Positions 25,667 to 35,177 of a stretch of 64,000 nt of DNA are shown piece after piece. Positions within the stretch are counted from its first letter, which is position 1. Every line of letters begins with the position of its first letter. Source of the DNA: QAMX01 sp964515055 (GTDB lineage Bacteria; Bacillota; Clostridia; Oscillospirales; QAMX01). The position numbers and the translations under genes are program-made. The DNA is taken from contig CAZEUG010000001.1 in NCBI GenBank assembly GCA_964515055.1, positions 1 through 64,000 of the forward strand, given 5' to 3'. The notes under the pieces were generated by a model. It was not told where the DNA came from, made no database searches, and saw only the letters and a program-made list of their open reading frames with translations.

Positions 25667-28618
25667 ATGAAATTAAGAAAATATGCGGTAATCTGCTATA
25701 TCCTCGTGCTTGCCATGATTCTGCCGCTGAGCAGTATGGCAATTACCCCCAAGGACGAGCAGTTTGTTGCTCCGGATTATGTGGATCCCTATATTGAGGG
25801 CGCCAATGGCGACTCTGCACTTTCCATTTCACTGGAGCACGTTCAGAGCGAAAGCCTGAACATTCTGGTCAAGGACTCCCGCACCGGTAAGGTCTGGGAA
25901 TCCAACCCCATCTTTACCAGCGGCGATAAAGCCAGCCTGACAGAGGATAAGAGAAAGGAACTGAGCTCCCAGCTCATCCTGCAATATACCTACGATAAAA
26001 ACGGTGACGCCGGCAGTCTGGCCGATGTCGGGTATGTTTCCTCTGCGGCAACAACCGGTAAATTCACCAGCATCGAAGAATCCATCGAGAAAAACCAGCT
26101 GAAAATCGAGATGATTCTCGACAATGATCAGCTCATGGATTACTACGTAGACGATTCTGCCGATTCCCCGGTTCCCAATAAGGTTCCGGCCGGTCGGAAG
26201 GTTGTCGGCTATCGCGTGACCTACGGCTTCGGCGATGAAGATGCTTCGCTCTATCCGGAAATGCTCACCCAAACGCGTATGGATGAACTGCTGGAACGTG
26301 TCACTGTCCTCGATGAGGATGGCAAGTTCGATGAAGCGGCCACGGAAAAGATGAAGAAAAACATCCTTTCCAAGTATGAGCTGATTACCATCGAAGGCGA
26401 AAAGCAGGACATCGAACGTCAGGTGAAACGTCAGAAGACAGATGCAGAAAAGGCTTCCAAGCGGAAGGAACTGGAAAAAGATCTGAAAACCCTGATTGAG
26501 GACTATCCGATTCTGGAAGAAGAAGGCCTCTATCGCCTCTATTCTGACGCCACTACCACAACGAGAAACAAGAAGCTGCTGCTCAGCTACTGGCAGACAG
26601 CCTCGTACACACGTGACGACCTGGACTACGATAACGAAGAAACCGGCTTCGAAAAGGAAGCCAACGGTCTGAGCTTCAACATCCCGGTCGAATACGTGAT
26701 CGAAGGCAACACCTTCCGTGCCACCATTCTGACGGATGAAATCGAATATGCGCCGGAAGTGGCCATCACCCGTCTGGACTTCCTGCCGGGCTTCGGCGGT
26801 GCAGACGATACGGTTGAGGAAGGCTACACCTTTGTCCCGGACGGCAGCGGTGCCTTGATCGAAATCAACAGCCCTGACCAGCGCATGACCGGCTATCAGG
26901 TTGCAGTCATGAACCGTCAGAAGGACGAAGCGCTGAGCATGGAATCCACCAACATTCGCGATATCCCGTATTATGAATATACGATTCTGCCGGTCTTCGG
27001 CCAGAAGCAGGACGATAACGCCTACTTCTGCATCATCGAGGAAGGCTATGAATTTACCAATATCACGGCCTATATCGCGGATAGCTTTACAAAGTACAAT
27101 ACGGCATTTGTCTCCTTCTTCCCGACCACCACAGACGAGATTTATTACTCCTCCGGCAGCTCCAGCGGAATCGCCATGTTCCCGAAGGTAGAAGTCGAAG
27201 AAGAAAAACTCACAACGGTTCGGAAAGAAGACAAGAAAACCGGCAAAGTCACCAAAGAAAAGGTTCTCAAGGAAATCGTCAGCAATTATTGCCGCCTGCC
27301 GGCAACGAATATGTCGGTTCGCTATGCGTTCCTCTCTGGTGATAAGGCCAACTACATCGGTATGGCGGAATACTACCGCACATACATGATGAATACGTAT
27401 GACATGACCAAGCGCACCGATGTCAGCAAGGACATGACGTTCTACGCCGACATCTACGGCATCATCGATAAGAAGGTCAGCTTTGCCGGCTTCCCGGTGA
27501 ACAAAAAGTTCCCGCTGACCACCTTCGATCAGGCCGAAATCATCGTCAACGCCCTGAAGGACAACGGCGTCGAAGATCTGAATGTGCGCTACCTCGGCAT
27601 GGTGAACGGCGGCCTCAAGCAGACCTACGCCAATAAGTTCAAGGTTGAATCCAACCTCGGCGGCAAAAAAGGCTATAAGGACTTCCTCGCCGCCATGGAT
27701 GAACTCGGTGTCAGCGTGTATCCGGATATCGACGTGACGCACGTCTATCAGGATAAGATGTTCGACGGCTTCTCCGGAACGGACGATACCGTTATGACAC
27801 TGGGTAAAACGCAGTCCATCATCTACGACTTCAACATCGCAACCGGTTTGAAGGACAACAATGAGGACTCGAGATACTATCATCCGCGTTGGGTCGTTTC
27901 TCCGCGTATGTACGAGGAACTGTTCGACTCCCTCCAGAAAAAGATGGATGCCTACGGCAACAAGAACGTTTCTCTCGGCTCCCTCGGCAGCAAGCTGTTC
28001 TCCGATTACAACGAAGAGTGCCTGATCGACCGCGGTCAGACCGCCCGTCTGATTGCTGACCAGCTCAGACAGTACCGTGACGACGGATACGATATTATCG
28101 TTGAAAAGGGTATGGCCTATACACTGCCCTACGTCTCCACCGTTCTGAACATCCCGATGACCTCCAGCAAATTTGTCGTCGAGTCCTATGAGATCCCGTT
28201 CGTTCAGATCGTTCTGCACGGCCTGGTCGAATACGCAGGCGAACCGTTCAACCTGACACAGGACATTCAGTACACGATTCTGAAGTGCCTCGAATACGGC
28301 GCAACCGCGTACGGACGCTTCATGTATGAAGAGGATGACGTCTTCCAGAATACCTATTATCTGGATCTCTATTCTCTCAACTATGAACACTGGCTGTCTG
28401 AGACCCAGCAAATCTACAAAGCAGTGAACGAAGCCATTGGTGATGTTCAGACAGAGTTCATCGTCAACCATGAACGGCTGGCTGATAACGTCTATCGCAC
28501 GACATATGAAGGCGGTAAGCAGGTCATTGTGAACTACAATACCGAAGAGTATGTCTGCAAAGATCTCGGCGTTACCATTGCAGCCAGAGGCTACTATGTA
28601 ACGGGAGGTGCGCAGTAA
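25667..28618 (+). CDS. DUF5696 exported protein, possible glycosidase-like TIM barrel
   Basis: A 983-residue exported protein with a signal peptide at about 8-27 (ICYILVLAMILPLSSMA). The N-terminal half (about 30-580) is rich in beta strands with a charged helical insert (about 230-290). The second half (about 590-930) has alternating strands and helices like a glycosidase barrel: MTFYADIYGIID, LNVRYLGMVNGG, SVYPDIDVTHVYQDKMFDG, VSLGSLGSKLFSDYNEE, DIIVEKGMAYTLPY. It ends with a small beta-domain (YEGGKQVIVNYN). The pattern fits DUF5696 proteins, which recur beside the same permeases and YIP1-like genes. Candidate acids include the Asp pair in YPDIDVTH and the Glu in IIVEKG, but this assignment is speculative. 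Its stop overlaps the next permease start (TAATG). Confidence 0.8.
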   Translation: MKLRKYAVICYILVLAMILPLSSMAITPKDEQFVAPDYVDPYIEGANGDSALSISLEHVQSESLNILVKDSRTGKVWESNPIFTSGDKASLTEDKRKELSSQLILQYTYDKNGDAGSLADVGYVSSAATTGKFTSIEESIEKNQLKIEMILDNDQLMDYYVDDSADSPVPNKVPAGRKVVGYRVTYGFGDEDASLYPEMLTQTRMDELLERVTVLDEDGKFDEAATEKMKKNILSKYELITIEGEKQDIERQVKRQKTDAEKASKRKELEKDLKTLIEDYPILEEEGLYRLYSDATTTTRNKKLLLSYWQTASYTRDDLDYDNEETGFEKEANGLSFNIPVEYVIEGNTFRATILTDEIEYAPEVAITRLDFLPGFGGADDTVEEGYTFVPDGSGALIEINSPDQRMTGYQVAVMNRQKDEALSMESTNIRDIPYYEYTILPVFGQKQDDNAYFCIIEEGYEFTNITAYIADSFTKYNTAFVSFFPTTTDEIYYSSGSSSGIAMFPKVEVEEEKLTTVRKEDKKTGKVTKEKVLKEIVSNYCRLPATNMSVRYAFLSGDKANYIGMAEYYRTYMMNTYDMTKRTDVSKDMTFYADIYGIIDKKVSFAGFPVNKKFPLTTFDQAEIIVNALKDNGVEDLNVRYLGMVNGGLKQTYANKFKVESNLGGKKGYKDFLAAMDELGVSVYPDIDVTHVYQDKMFDGFSGTDDTVMTLGKTQSIIYDFNIATGLKDNNEDSRYYHPRWVVSPRMYEELFDSLQKKMDAYGNKNVSLGSLGSKLFSDYNEECLIDRGQTARLIADQLRQYRDDGYDIIVEKGMAYTLPYVSTVLNIPMTSSKFVVESYEIPFVQIVLHGLVEYAGEPFNLTQDIQYTILKCLEYGATAYGRFMYEEDDVFQNTYYLDLYSLNYEHWLSETQQIYKAVNEAIGDVQTEFIVNHERLADNVYRTTYEGGKQVIVNYNTEEYVCKDLGVTIAARGYYVTGGAQ

Positions 28619-29625
28619 TGGCAGAATATGTCCCGAAAAAGGAAGGCTTCTTCAAGAAATTGCAGAAGTTTATCATGAAACTCCTTCGGATGGATCTGAT
28701 GGAAAAGAGAAACCTCGCAGGATATGTCTTTATCCTACCGTTTGTCATCGGCTTCCTTCTGATCTTCTTACCGTCCATTATCCAGACGTTCGTCTTCAGC
28801 CGGAGCGACATCAAGATTTTGTCTGACGGTACCGGATACTATCTGGTAGGGCGGGGCTTCCGGCACTACTATGAGGCGTTCTTCTCGGATACGGATTTCC
28901 GCGTCAAGCTGGTTGAATCCCTCCGCGATATCGTCATCAACCTGCCGGTTATCCTGATCTTCTCGTTCTTTATGGCACTCCTTCTGAACCGGAAAAAATT
29001 CCCGGGCAGAACCCTCTTCCGCATTATCTTCTTCCTGCCGGTTATCATCTATACCGGTGTCGCATCCACAGCCGGGATTGCAAGCGGCTCGACCGAGCTT
29101 TCGGAGGCCGCCTCCCAGGTCTTTGCAGACCCAACCATCGGCAATGAGGGGATGTCAACCGGTGCAACCAGTATCATCGGTATGGCAACCAACATATCCG
29201 CGATCATTGCATCCCTTGGGCTCGGAAGCACCTTGATGAACTTCATCTTTGCCTCCATCAGCCGACTGGAATGGATCATTCAGTCCTCCGGTGTTCAGAT
29301 TCTCGTCTTCCTCTCTGCATTGCAGGGCGTCCCGTCCTCCATCTTTGAGGCCGCAAGCGTTGAGGGTCTGACCAGCTGGGAAATGTTCTGGAAGATCACA
29401 CTGCCAATGATCAGCCCGCAGATTCTGGTCAATACGATCTATACCATCGTTGACTCGTTTACGAATGAACGATACACGGTATTGCCGTATATCCAGAAGA
29501 TTTCCTTCTCCAACGCAGACTACGGTCTGGGTTCCGCAATGTCGTTTGTCTACTTCCTGTGTACGATCATCCTGATTGGTCTGGTCTCCCTGATCATCTC
29601 GAAGTTCGTATTCTACAACGAATAG
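28618..29625 (+). CDS. CUT1-type sugar ABC permease (pair 2, MalF-like)
   Basis: A 335-residue permease. A cytoplasmic tail is followed by GYVFILPFVIGFLLIFLP and about six membrane segments. The EAA loop is IFEAASVEGLTSWEMFWKIT. A longer loop (about 145-190, rich in Ser/Thr/Ala) separates two central segments and is absent from the first-pair counterpart. It begins at the last base of the DUF5696 stop codon and is followed 12 bases later by its partner. No separate binding protein is encoded with this pair. Confidence 0.9.
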   Translation: MAEYVPKKEGFFKKLQKFIMKLLRMDLMEKRNLAGYVFILPFVIGFLLIFLPSIIQTFVFSRSDIKILSDGTGYYLVGRGFRHYYEAFFSDTDFRVKLVESLRDIVINLPVILIFSFFMALLLNRKKFPGRTLFRIIFFLPVIIYTGVASTAGIASGSTELSEAASQVFADPTIGNEGMSTGATSIIGMATNISAIIASLGLGSTLMNFIFASISRLEWIIQSSGVQILVFLSALQGVPSSIFEAASVEGLTSWEMFWKITLPMISPQILVNTIYTIVDSFTNERYTVLPYIQKISFSNADYGLGSAMSFVYFLCTIILIGLVSLIISKFVFYNE

Positions 29626-29637
29626 GAGTGTGTGTGA

Positions 29638-30603
29638 ATGGAAAAGATTGTCAAGAATCATACGACTACCTATCGGGAAACAACGTGGTTTGAACGGTTT
29701 CGTGCCAAGTACCTGTCGTGGCGGTTCCTTGCCACCGCGATCGGCAACATCTTTGCCTACGTTCTGACCATCGGAATTGCATTCGTCATTGTCTACCCGC
29801 TGCTCCGCCGTCTGAGTAACGCATTCAAACCGGCCAGCGAATTCTATGACTCCTCGGTTGTGTATTTCCCGCGAAATCCAACCTTCCAGGTCATCAAGCA
29901 GGCATTTGATAAACTGAACTTCACGAAAGTCGGTCTGCCGTCCTTCCTGATGGCACTCTACGTCGGTCTGTCCCAGATGGTCGTCGCACTGGTCGTCGGC
30001 TACGGCTTCGCGAGATTCAAGTTCAAGGGCTCCAAGCTTCTCTTTGGCTGCGTCATCCTGACGCTGGTTGTTCCGCCGCAGACGATCCTGATTCCGCTGT
30101 ATCTGCGGTTCCGTTACTTCGATATTCTCGGTATCATCGAAGCGATTACGGGCGATTCCGTGAAGCTGCTCGATACCTACTGGTGTCAGATCCTGCTTTC
30201 GGCAACCGGTATGGGCTGGAAAAACGGCCTCTACATCTATCTGATGCGTCAGTACTTCCGCGGTGTTCCGACCGCACTGGAAGAAGCTGCCTACATCGAC
30301 GGTGCAAGAACCTTCAAGGCTTTTGTCAAGATCATGGTTCCGTCCGCACTGCCGACTATGTTGACCATCTTCCTGTTCTCCTTCTCGTGGCAATGGACCG
30401 ATACGTTCTACACCGGCACGTTCCTGATCAATAAACGTCTGCTGGCGACGAGCGTCAACGCGATCAGCCATGACAACGAGATCATGCAGTTCAACCTGCA
30501 ACAGACGGCCATCCTGATCATCCTGATTCCGTTGATTTTGCTGTTCATCGTCACACAGCGCTATTTCGTCGAAGGAATCGAGCGTTCCGGTTTGACCGGC
30601 TGA
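29638..30603 (+). CDS. CUT1-type sugar ABC permease (pair 2, MalG-like)
   Basis: A 321-residue permease with six membrane segments (first at about 37-57, IFAYVLTIGIAFVIVYPLL), the MalG-like VGYGFARFKFKG loop, and the EAA loop LEEAAYIDGARTFKAFVKIM. It is the last gene of the operon, followed 32 bases later by a strong terminator. The ATG at 29638 is preceded by TAGGAGTGTGTG. With the preceding gene it forms a second, independent permease heterodimer in one operon. Confidence 0.92.
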   Translation: MEKIVKNHTTTYRETTWFERFRAKYLSWRFLATAIGNIFAYVLTIGIAFVIVYPLLRRLSNAFKPASEFYDSSVVYFPRNPTFQVIKQAFDKLNFTKVGLPSFLMALYVGLSQMVVALVVGYGFARFKFKGSKLLFGCVILTLVVPPQTILIPLYLRFRYFDILGIIEAITGDSVKLLDTYWCQILLSATGMGWKNGLYIYLMRQYFRGVPTALEEAAYIDGARTFKAFVKIMVPSALPTMLTIFLFSFSWQWTDTFYTGTFLINKRLLATSVNAISHDNEIMQFNLQQTAILIILIPLILLFIVTQRYFVEGIERSGLTG

Positions 30604-30634
30604 TCTCCCATCGCAAATATGCCCTTGCGCATTC

Positions 30635-30667
30635 AAAAAACGCCCTGCCACCTGGCAGGGCGTTTTT
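30635..30667 (+). terminator. Terminator of the sugar-transport operon
   Basis: Stem AAAAAACGCCCTGCC / GGCAGGGCGTTTTT with a 4-base loop. Confidence 0.95.
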
Positions 30668-30692
30668 GATGGGCGGATTTCGGCGATTCGAA

Positions 30693-30722
30693 TTGACGCA
30701 GCCGCATTCTTTATGCTATAAT
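30693..30722 (+). promoter_or_regulatory. Promoter of the zapA-mre block
   Basis: TTGACG (30693-30698), an 18-base spacer and TATAAT (30717-30722). Confidence 0.82.
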
Positions 30723-30771
30723 AAAGAATACCATGAAATACGACCCCAGATGGGAAAGGAATGATGAATGG

Positions 30772-31107
30772 ATGGCGAACCGTGTCAACCTTCGAATTGG
30801 TGGAACATCCTTCGCACTGCTGGCGGACGAATCTCCGGAATATGTCCAAAAGCTCGCTGAATATCTGAACGCACGATGCCCGGATGACGGCACCCCACAA
30901 ATGACGGCACTGGCGCTGGGGGGCCTGGCCGTCACGGAGGAGCTGTTCCAGACGATCGAAAAACATAAGGAAACAGAAATGCAGATCCGCTCCTATCAGG
31001 AGGAGACCGTCCGTCTCCGAAGCGAACTGTCCGCATTGAAGCGTCAGCTCTGCTATGACCAGACCCGACAGGCCAGTGCAGAGGAAAGCGCAGGCGAACA
31101 GGCATGA
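30772..31107 (+). CDS. zapA: Cell division protein ZapA
   Basis: A 111-residue FtsZ-ring stabiliser. The N-terminal beta-hairpin and globular part (VNLRIGGTSFALLADESPEYV, then YLNARC) are followed by a helix and a C-terminal coiled coil (about 55-100; EELFQTIEKHKETEMQIRSY) used for tetramer formation. An in-frame ATG at 30733 lies only about 10 bases after the -10 box, so it would be nearly leaderless. The ATG at 30772 has GGGAAAGGA upstream and matches the family start. The last four bases overlap maf (ATGA). Confidence 0.88.
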   Translation: MANRVNLRIGGTSFALLADESPEYVQKLAEYLNARCPDDGTPQMTALALGGLAVTEELFQTIEKHKETEMQIRSYQEETVRLRSELSALKRQLCYDQTRQASAEESAGEQA

Positions 31108-31694
31108 AACAACTGCTCGTTCTGGCCTCCAAATCGCCGCGCCGTGTCGAACTGATGCAACAGATCGGCCTGGAATTCGCCGTCTGCCCAGCCAATATCG
31201 ATGAATCAGTGGCGGATGACCTGACACCCGCCGAGGCCGTTGCACAGATTTCGCGCCGTAAGGCGCTGGAAGTCATTCGTCAACAGCCACCGGAGGCCAT
31301 TGTCATTGCCTGCGACACCGTCGTTGCCTGCGATGGCCGGATATTCGGTAAACCGAACGACGCCGATGAAGCCGCCGCTATGCTACACACCCTGTCCGGT
31401 CGAACACATCACGTCTATTCCGGCCTGACGGTTTGCTGCGCTGCCGAAGCGGTCACAACAACTGAATGCACGGAAGTGACGTTCCGAACCCTGACTGATG
31501 CGGAAATTCAGGCCTATGTCCGATCGGGTGAACCGATGGATAAGGCCGGTGCCTACGGGATTCAGGGGCTGGGTGCCGTTCTCGTCGAAAAAATCAACGG
31601 CGATTATTATAACGTGGTGGGTCTGCCACTTTGTCAACTGACACAGATGCTCCGCACGTTCGGCGTGGAGCTGCTGCAAACAACCGATTGCTGA
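31104..31694 (+). CDS. maf: Maf-type nucleoside triphosphate pyrophosphatase
   Basis: A 196-residue Maf/HAM1-like enzyme that hydrolyses non-canonical or pyrimidine nucleoside triphosphates to monophosphates. Signatures are LVLASKSPRRVELMQQIGL, IDESV, VIACDTVVACDGRIFGKP, MLHTLSGRTHHVYSGL and DKAGAYGIQGLGAVLVEKI. The subtype-deciding residues are those of the canonical family. It overlaps zapA by four bases and sits just before mreC, an arrangement common in Firmicutes and linked to septum control in Bacillus. Confidence 0.94.
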   Translation: MKQLLVLASKSPRRVELMQQIGLEFAVCPANIDESVADDLTPAEAVAQISRRKALEVIRQQPPEAIVIACDTVVACDGRIFGKPNDADEAAAMLHTLSGRTHHVYSGLTVCCAAEAVTTTECTEVTFRTLTDAEIQAYVRSGEPMDKAGAYGIQGLGAVLVEKINGDYYNVVGLPLCQLTQMLRTFGVELLQTTDC

Positions 31695-31709
31695 TGGGAG
31701 GTGTGGGCG

Positions 31710-32540
31710 ATGCGGCATGTTTTTCAAAAAAAAGCGATGTGGGTTGCGATTCTCCTGATCGTCGTGGTGCTGGTGACTTCAGCTGCACTGTCCATCTTTT
31801 CCGAAGGCACCTCTCTGCCATACCGCATCGCCAATACGATCGTTGCGCCGTTCCAAAAGGGCTTCACCGCCGTCAAAAACGGCATCACATCCTTCTGGGA
31901 CGCCCAGACACAGTATGAAGCGTTGCTGGAGGAAAATGAAGCGCTGCGTGATGAAATCCGCGAACTCAAACAGCTGATCAATGACGCATCGCGCTATCAG
32001 GAGGAAAATGAACAGCTGCGTGAACTGCTGAATATCCGCGAAGAACACGTCAACCTTTCCATTGATACCGCTTCTGTTATTGCGTGGAACGATACGGCGT
32101 GGTCCTCGTCCTTTACCATCGACCGCGGCACGCGGGACGGCGTTCTGGTCGGCTGCGCTGTAATGACGCAAGACGGCCTGGCCGGTGTGGTCATTCAAGC
32201 CGATGCGTCAACGGCGGAAGTTCGAACGATCGTGGACTCCAACTTCAGCGCCGGAGCCCAGATTGCGGACAGCGGCCTGCTGGCATCGGCCAACGGAACC
32301 TTTCGCCTGATGAAAAACGGCCGACTGCGGTTGGAAATGCTTCCGCTGAACAGCGCCGTCAAGGTCGGCGACCAGGTCATCACCTCCGGCATCGGTTCGA
32401 TGTTCCCGCCGGAGCTGATCATCGGCGAGATCGTGTCTGTCGGCACGGAAGCGGACGGCATGAGCCTGTATGCGGAGGTGGCACCGGCTGCACGGCTGGA
32501 TGAGCTGAAGCAGGTTTTTGTCGTATTGTCCTTTGAATGA
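31710..32540 (+). CDS. mreC: Rod shape-determining protein MreC
   Basis: A 276-residue elongasome scaffold. A short cytoplasmic N-terminus and membrane segment at about 9-28 are followed by a coiled coil (about 65-110; YEALLEENEALRDEIRELKQ) and two six-stranded beta-barrel domains (about 115-275) containing FTIDRGTRDGV, LAGVVIQADASTAEV and VGDQVITSGIGSMFPPEL. A GTG at 31701 is in frame, but the ATG at 31710 has GGGAGG 8 bases before it. mreD and PBP2 follow; mreB is not in the cluster. Confidence 0.93.
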   Translation: MRHVFQKKAMWVAILLIVVVLVTSAALSIFSEGTSLPYRIANTIVAPFQKGFTAVKNGITSFWDAQTQYEALLEENEALRDEIRELKQLINDASRYQEENEQLRELLNIREEHVNLSIDTASVIAWNDTAWSSSFTIDRGTRDGVLVGCAVMTQDGLAGVVIQADASTAEVRTIVDSNFSAGAQIADSGLLASANGTFRLMKNGRLRLEMLPLNSAVKVGDQVITSGIGSMFPPELIIGEIVSVGTEADGMSLYAEVAPAARLDELKQVFVVLSFE

Positions 32541-32555
32541 CAGGCGGTGTGAACG

Positions 32556-33083
32556 ATGCAGATCTTTCGAAAGGATCGAATCCTGAAAATACTGGCCTAT
32601 TTGCTCCTGACCGTTCTGACGGCAGCGCTGGAGACCTCCGTCCTCTCCAACTGGCGCATTCTGGGCGCAACACCCGAACTGCTCCCGTTTATTGCCGCGG
32701 CGGCTGCCGTGTACGAAGGGCCGATGGCGGCGGTCGGGTCCGGCTTCTTTGTCGGTCTGCTGATGGACGGCCTCGGCGCAAAAAGCCTCTGGTGGTATAC
32801 CGTCTCCATGACGGGAATGTCGACGCTGATCGCGGCCATTTCCCCGCACCTGTTTCGCCCGCGATGGACAACGGCGCTGCTCTGGGGCGCACTGATGCAG
32901 CTGATCAGTGAGTTTTTCCGCTTCTTTGTCGTGTTTTACCTGTTTTCTAAAGCGGATCTGTCAGCCGTTGTGACGGTGCTTCTGCCGCAACTGCTCATTT
33001 CCACACTGTTGTCGCCGCTGATTATTGCACCGCTCGCGGCATTGCATCGGGTCTGTCAACGGGATACGTCCCTCTTTCGCTGA
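32556..33083 (+). CDS. mreD: Rod shape-determining protein MreD
   Basis: A 175-residue membrane protein with about five or six segments (ILAYLLLTVLTAALETSVL, ELLPFIAAAAAVYEGPMAA, FFVGLLMDGLGAKSLWWY). The motif GxxVGLLxD, equivalent to GFFVGLLMDGL here, is conserved in MreD. It lies 15 bases after mreC and would complete the MreCD complex that activates the PBP2 encoded next. Confidence 0.9.
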   Translation: MQIFRKDRILKILAYLLLTVLTAALETSVLSNWRILGATPELLPFIAAAAAVYEGPMAAVGSGFFVGLLMDGLGAKSLWWYTVSMTGMSTLIAAISPHLFRPRWTTALLWGALMQLISEFFRFFVVFYLFSKADLSAVVTVLLPQLLISTLLSPLIIAPLAALHRVCQRDTSLFR

Positions 33084-33119
33084 AGCTGGACTCCGATGAC
33101 CTGACCAGGAGGATTCAAA

Positions 33120-35156
33120 ATGAACCGTACCAATCATACGCTGTGGCGCGTCTGCCTTGTCGGCCTGATGGCGATTGCATTGACCATCACCATGGCGGTT
33201 CGGCTGCTGCGCCTGCAATTGACAGCGGCAGCGGAGGCCGATTCCTCGGCCAGGGTTGGCAATACCACCCTGTATACCCGAACCATTCCGGCCGTGCGCG
33301 GCGAAATCCTTGATCGCTACGGCCGAAAGCTGGTGGCGAATCAGATCACCTGGCAGGTGGAATTTGCCTATCGCCTCTGGAGCAAATCGGCTCAAAATGA
33401 CGTGCTGACCGAACTGATAGCTCTCTGTGGTGCGCATGGTCGGGTCTATGATGATCATCTGCCCATTCAGGCAGACGGCAATACCTTTCGGCCGGAAATC
33501 AGTGAAGACGATCAGCAGCGCTGGAGCCGTTTTCTGACGGCCCGCGAATGGGCGGAGACGCTGTCCGCTGCGGAGCTGATGTCCAGCCTGTGCGAGCGAT
33601 ACGGAATCGATGCAGAGCTCCCGCCGGAAACACAGCGCGCACTCGTCGGAATCCGATACGATATGGAGACCGGCCGCTTTTCCAATCTGGAACCGTTCGT
33701 CTTCCTGACGGATATCTCCACCGAGCTCGGCATCTGCATCCGGGAACAGGCGGAACACCTGCCTGGCATCCAGATCACCAGCGTGGCGAAACGCGAATAC
33801 CAGACGCCCTACGCGGCACACCTCCTCGGCTACCTCGGCCCCATCAGCCGATCGGAGTACGAGGCACTTTCTGTGGAAGGCTATCAGCTGAACGACCGAA
33901 TTGGTCGGGACGGGGTGGAAAAGGCCTTTGAATCGGAGCTGCACGGACAGGACGGGTATGAAAAGCTCCGCCTGGCATCGGATGGCCACGTCGTCGACAT
34001 CGCCGATGAACAGCCGGCACAGGCCGGCAACAACGTGATGCTCACGATTGATATTCGCCTGCAGGGCGCTGTCGAGCGCGCACTGGCCGAACAGATTGAA
34101 CTGATGGTCGCCGAGGGCGTTGAGGACCCCACCAAGGCGCAGGACGTCGCGGGCGGCGCAGCCGCCGTTGTGGATGTCCGAACGGGGGATGTTCTCGCGC
34201 TGGCCTCCTATCCGACCTATGACCTGTCGCGCTTCAACGAGCTGTTTTCGGAGCTGAACAGCGACCCGCTGACGCCTATGCTCAACCGCGCTGTCAGCGG
34301 CATCTATTCTCCGGGCTCCATCTTCAAAATGGTGACGGCTGTGGCCGGGCTGGAGCTGGGGATTATCACGCCGGAAACCGTTATTGCGGATACCGGCATC
34401 TACCGATTCTACGATGACTACCAGCCGACCTGCTGGCTTTACAGCGCATCCCGCATGACGCACGGCGATGAAACCGTCGTGACGGCACTGCGCGATTCCT
34501 GCAACATCTTTTTCTTTGATATCGGCCGCCAGATCGGCATCGAACAGCTGGCGGATTATGCCCGCGGCTTCGGCTTTGGCCAGTATACGGGCATCGAACT
34601 AAGCGGGGAATCCCGCGGCTATGTGGCTTCTCCGGAGGTGAAGCAGAAGCTGGAGGGCAGCGCATGGGTCAGCGGTGACACGCTGGCCGCCGCCATCGGA
34701 CAGTCCTCCAACCTGTTCACGCCGCTGCAAATGGCCAGCTACATCGCAACGCTGGCCAATGGCGGAACGCGCTATGAAACGCATCTGCTGAAGTATGTCT
34801 GCAGCAACGATTATTCCTCCGTCCTCTCGGCAACGCAGTCTGTGATCGCAGGCCGCGTCGATCTGTCGGAGCAGACCTACCGGACAGTTATGGAGGGAAT
34901 GTCTGAGGTGACGGAAAACGGCACCGCAGCCAGCTCATTCAAAAACTACAGCATCCACGTCGGCGGCAAAACCGGCTCGGCACAGGTCTCATCCGGCACG
35001 GCCAACAGCGTGTTTGCCGCATTTGCACCGTTTGACGATCCGGAAATTGCCGTGGTTGTCATTGTCGAGCACGGCGGCTCCGGCAACCGGATTGCGCCGA
35101 TTGCGCGCAGCATCTTTGATGCATATTTCGAACTCAGCGCGCAGTATGAACGCTGA
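33120..35156 (+). CDS. mrdA: Class B penicillin-binding protein 2 (elongation transpeptidase)
   Basis: A 678-residue transpeptidase. An N-terminal membrane segment (about 10-28) leads to a pedestal/dimerisation domain (about 55-300; IPAVRGEILDRYGRKLVANQ, GRDGVEKAFESELHGQDG). The transpeptidase domain has the active-site serine in YSPGSIFKM (S400), the SxN motif in RDSCNIFF and KTGSA near residue 617. It crosslinks side-wall peptidoglycan with RodA and MreCD. The ATG at 33120 follows CAGGAGG. Following mreCD and preceding minD matches gene order in many Clostridia. Confidence 0.93.
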   Translation: MNRTNHTLWRVCLVGLMAIALTITMAVRLLRLQLTAAAEADSSARVGNTTLYTRTIPAVRGEILDRYGRKLVANQITWQVEFAYRLWSKSAQNDVLTELIALCGAHGRVYDDHLPIQADGNTFRPEISEDDQQRWSRFLTAREWAETLSAAELMSSLCERYGIDAELPPETQRALVGIRYDMETGRFSNLEPFVFLTDISTELGICIREQAEHLPGIQITSVAKREYQTPYAAHLLGYLGPISRSEYEALSVEGYQLNDRIGRDGVEKAFESELHGQDGYEKLRLASDGHVVDIADEQPAQAGNNVMLTIDIRLQGAVERALAEQIELMVAEGVEDPTKAQDVAGGAAAVVDVRTGDVLALASYPTYDLSRFNELFSELNSDPLTPMLNRAVSGIYSPGSIFKMVTAVAGLELGIITPETVIADTGIYRFYDDYQPTCWLYSASRMTHGDETVVTALRDSCNIFFFDIGRQIGIEQLADYARGFGFGQYTGIELSGESRGYVASPEVKQKLEGSAWVSGDTLAAAIGQSSNLFTPLQMASYIATLANGGTRYETHLLKYVCSNDYSSVLSATQSVIAGRVDLSEQTYRTVMEGMSEVTENGTAASSFKNYSIHVGGKTGSAQVSSGTANSVFAAFAPFDDPEIAVVVIVEHGGSGNRIAPIARSIFDAYFELSAQYER

Positions 35157-35177
35157 AGGAAGGGTAGGGGAGAAACG

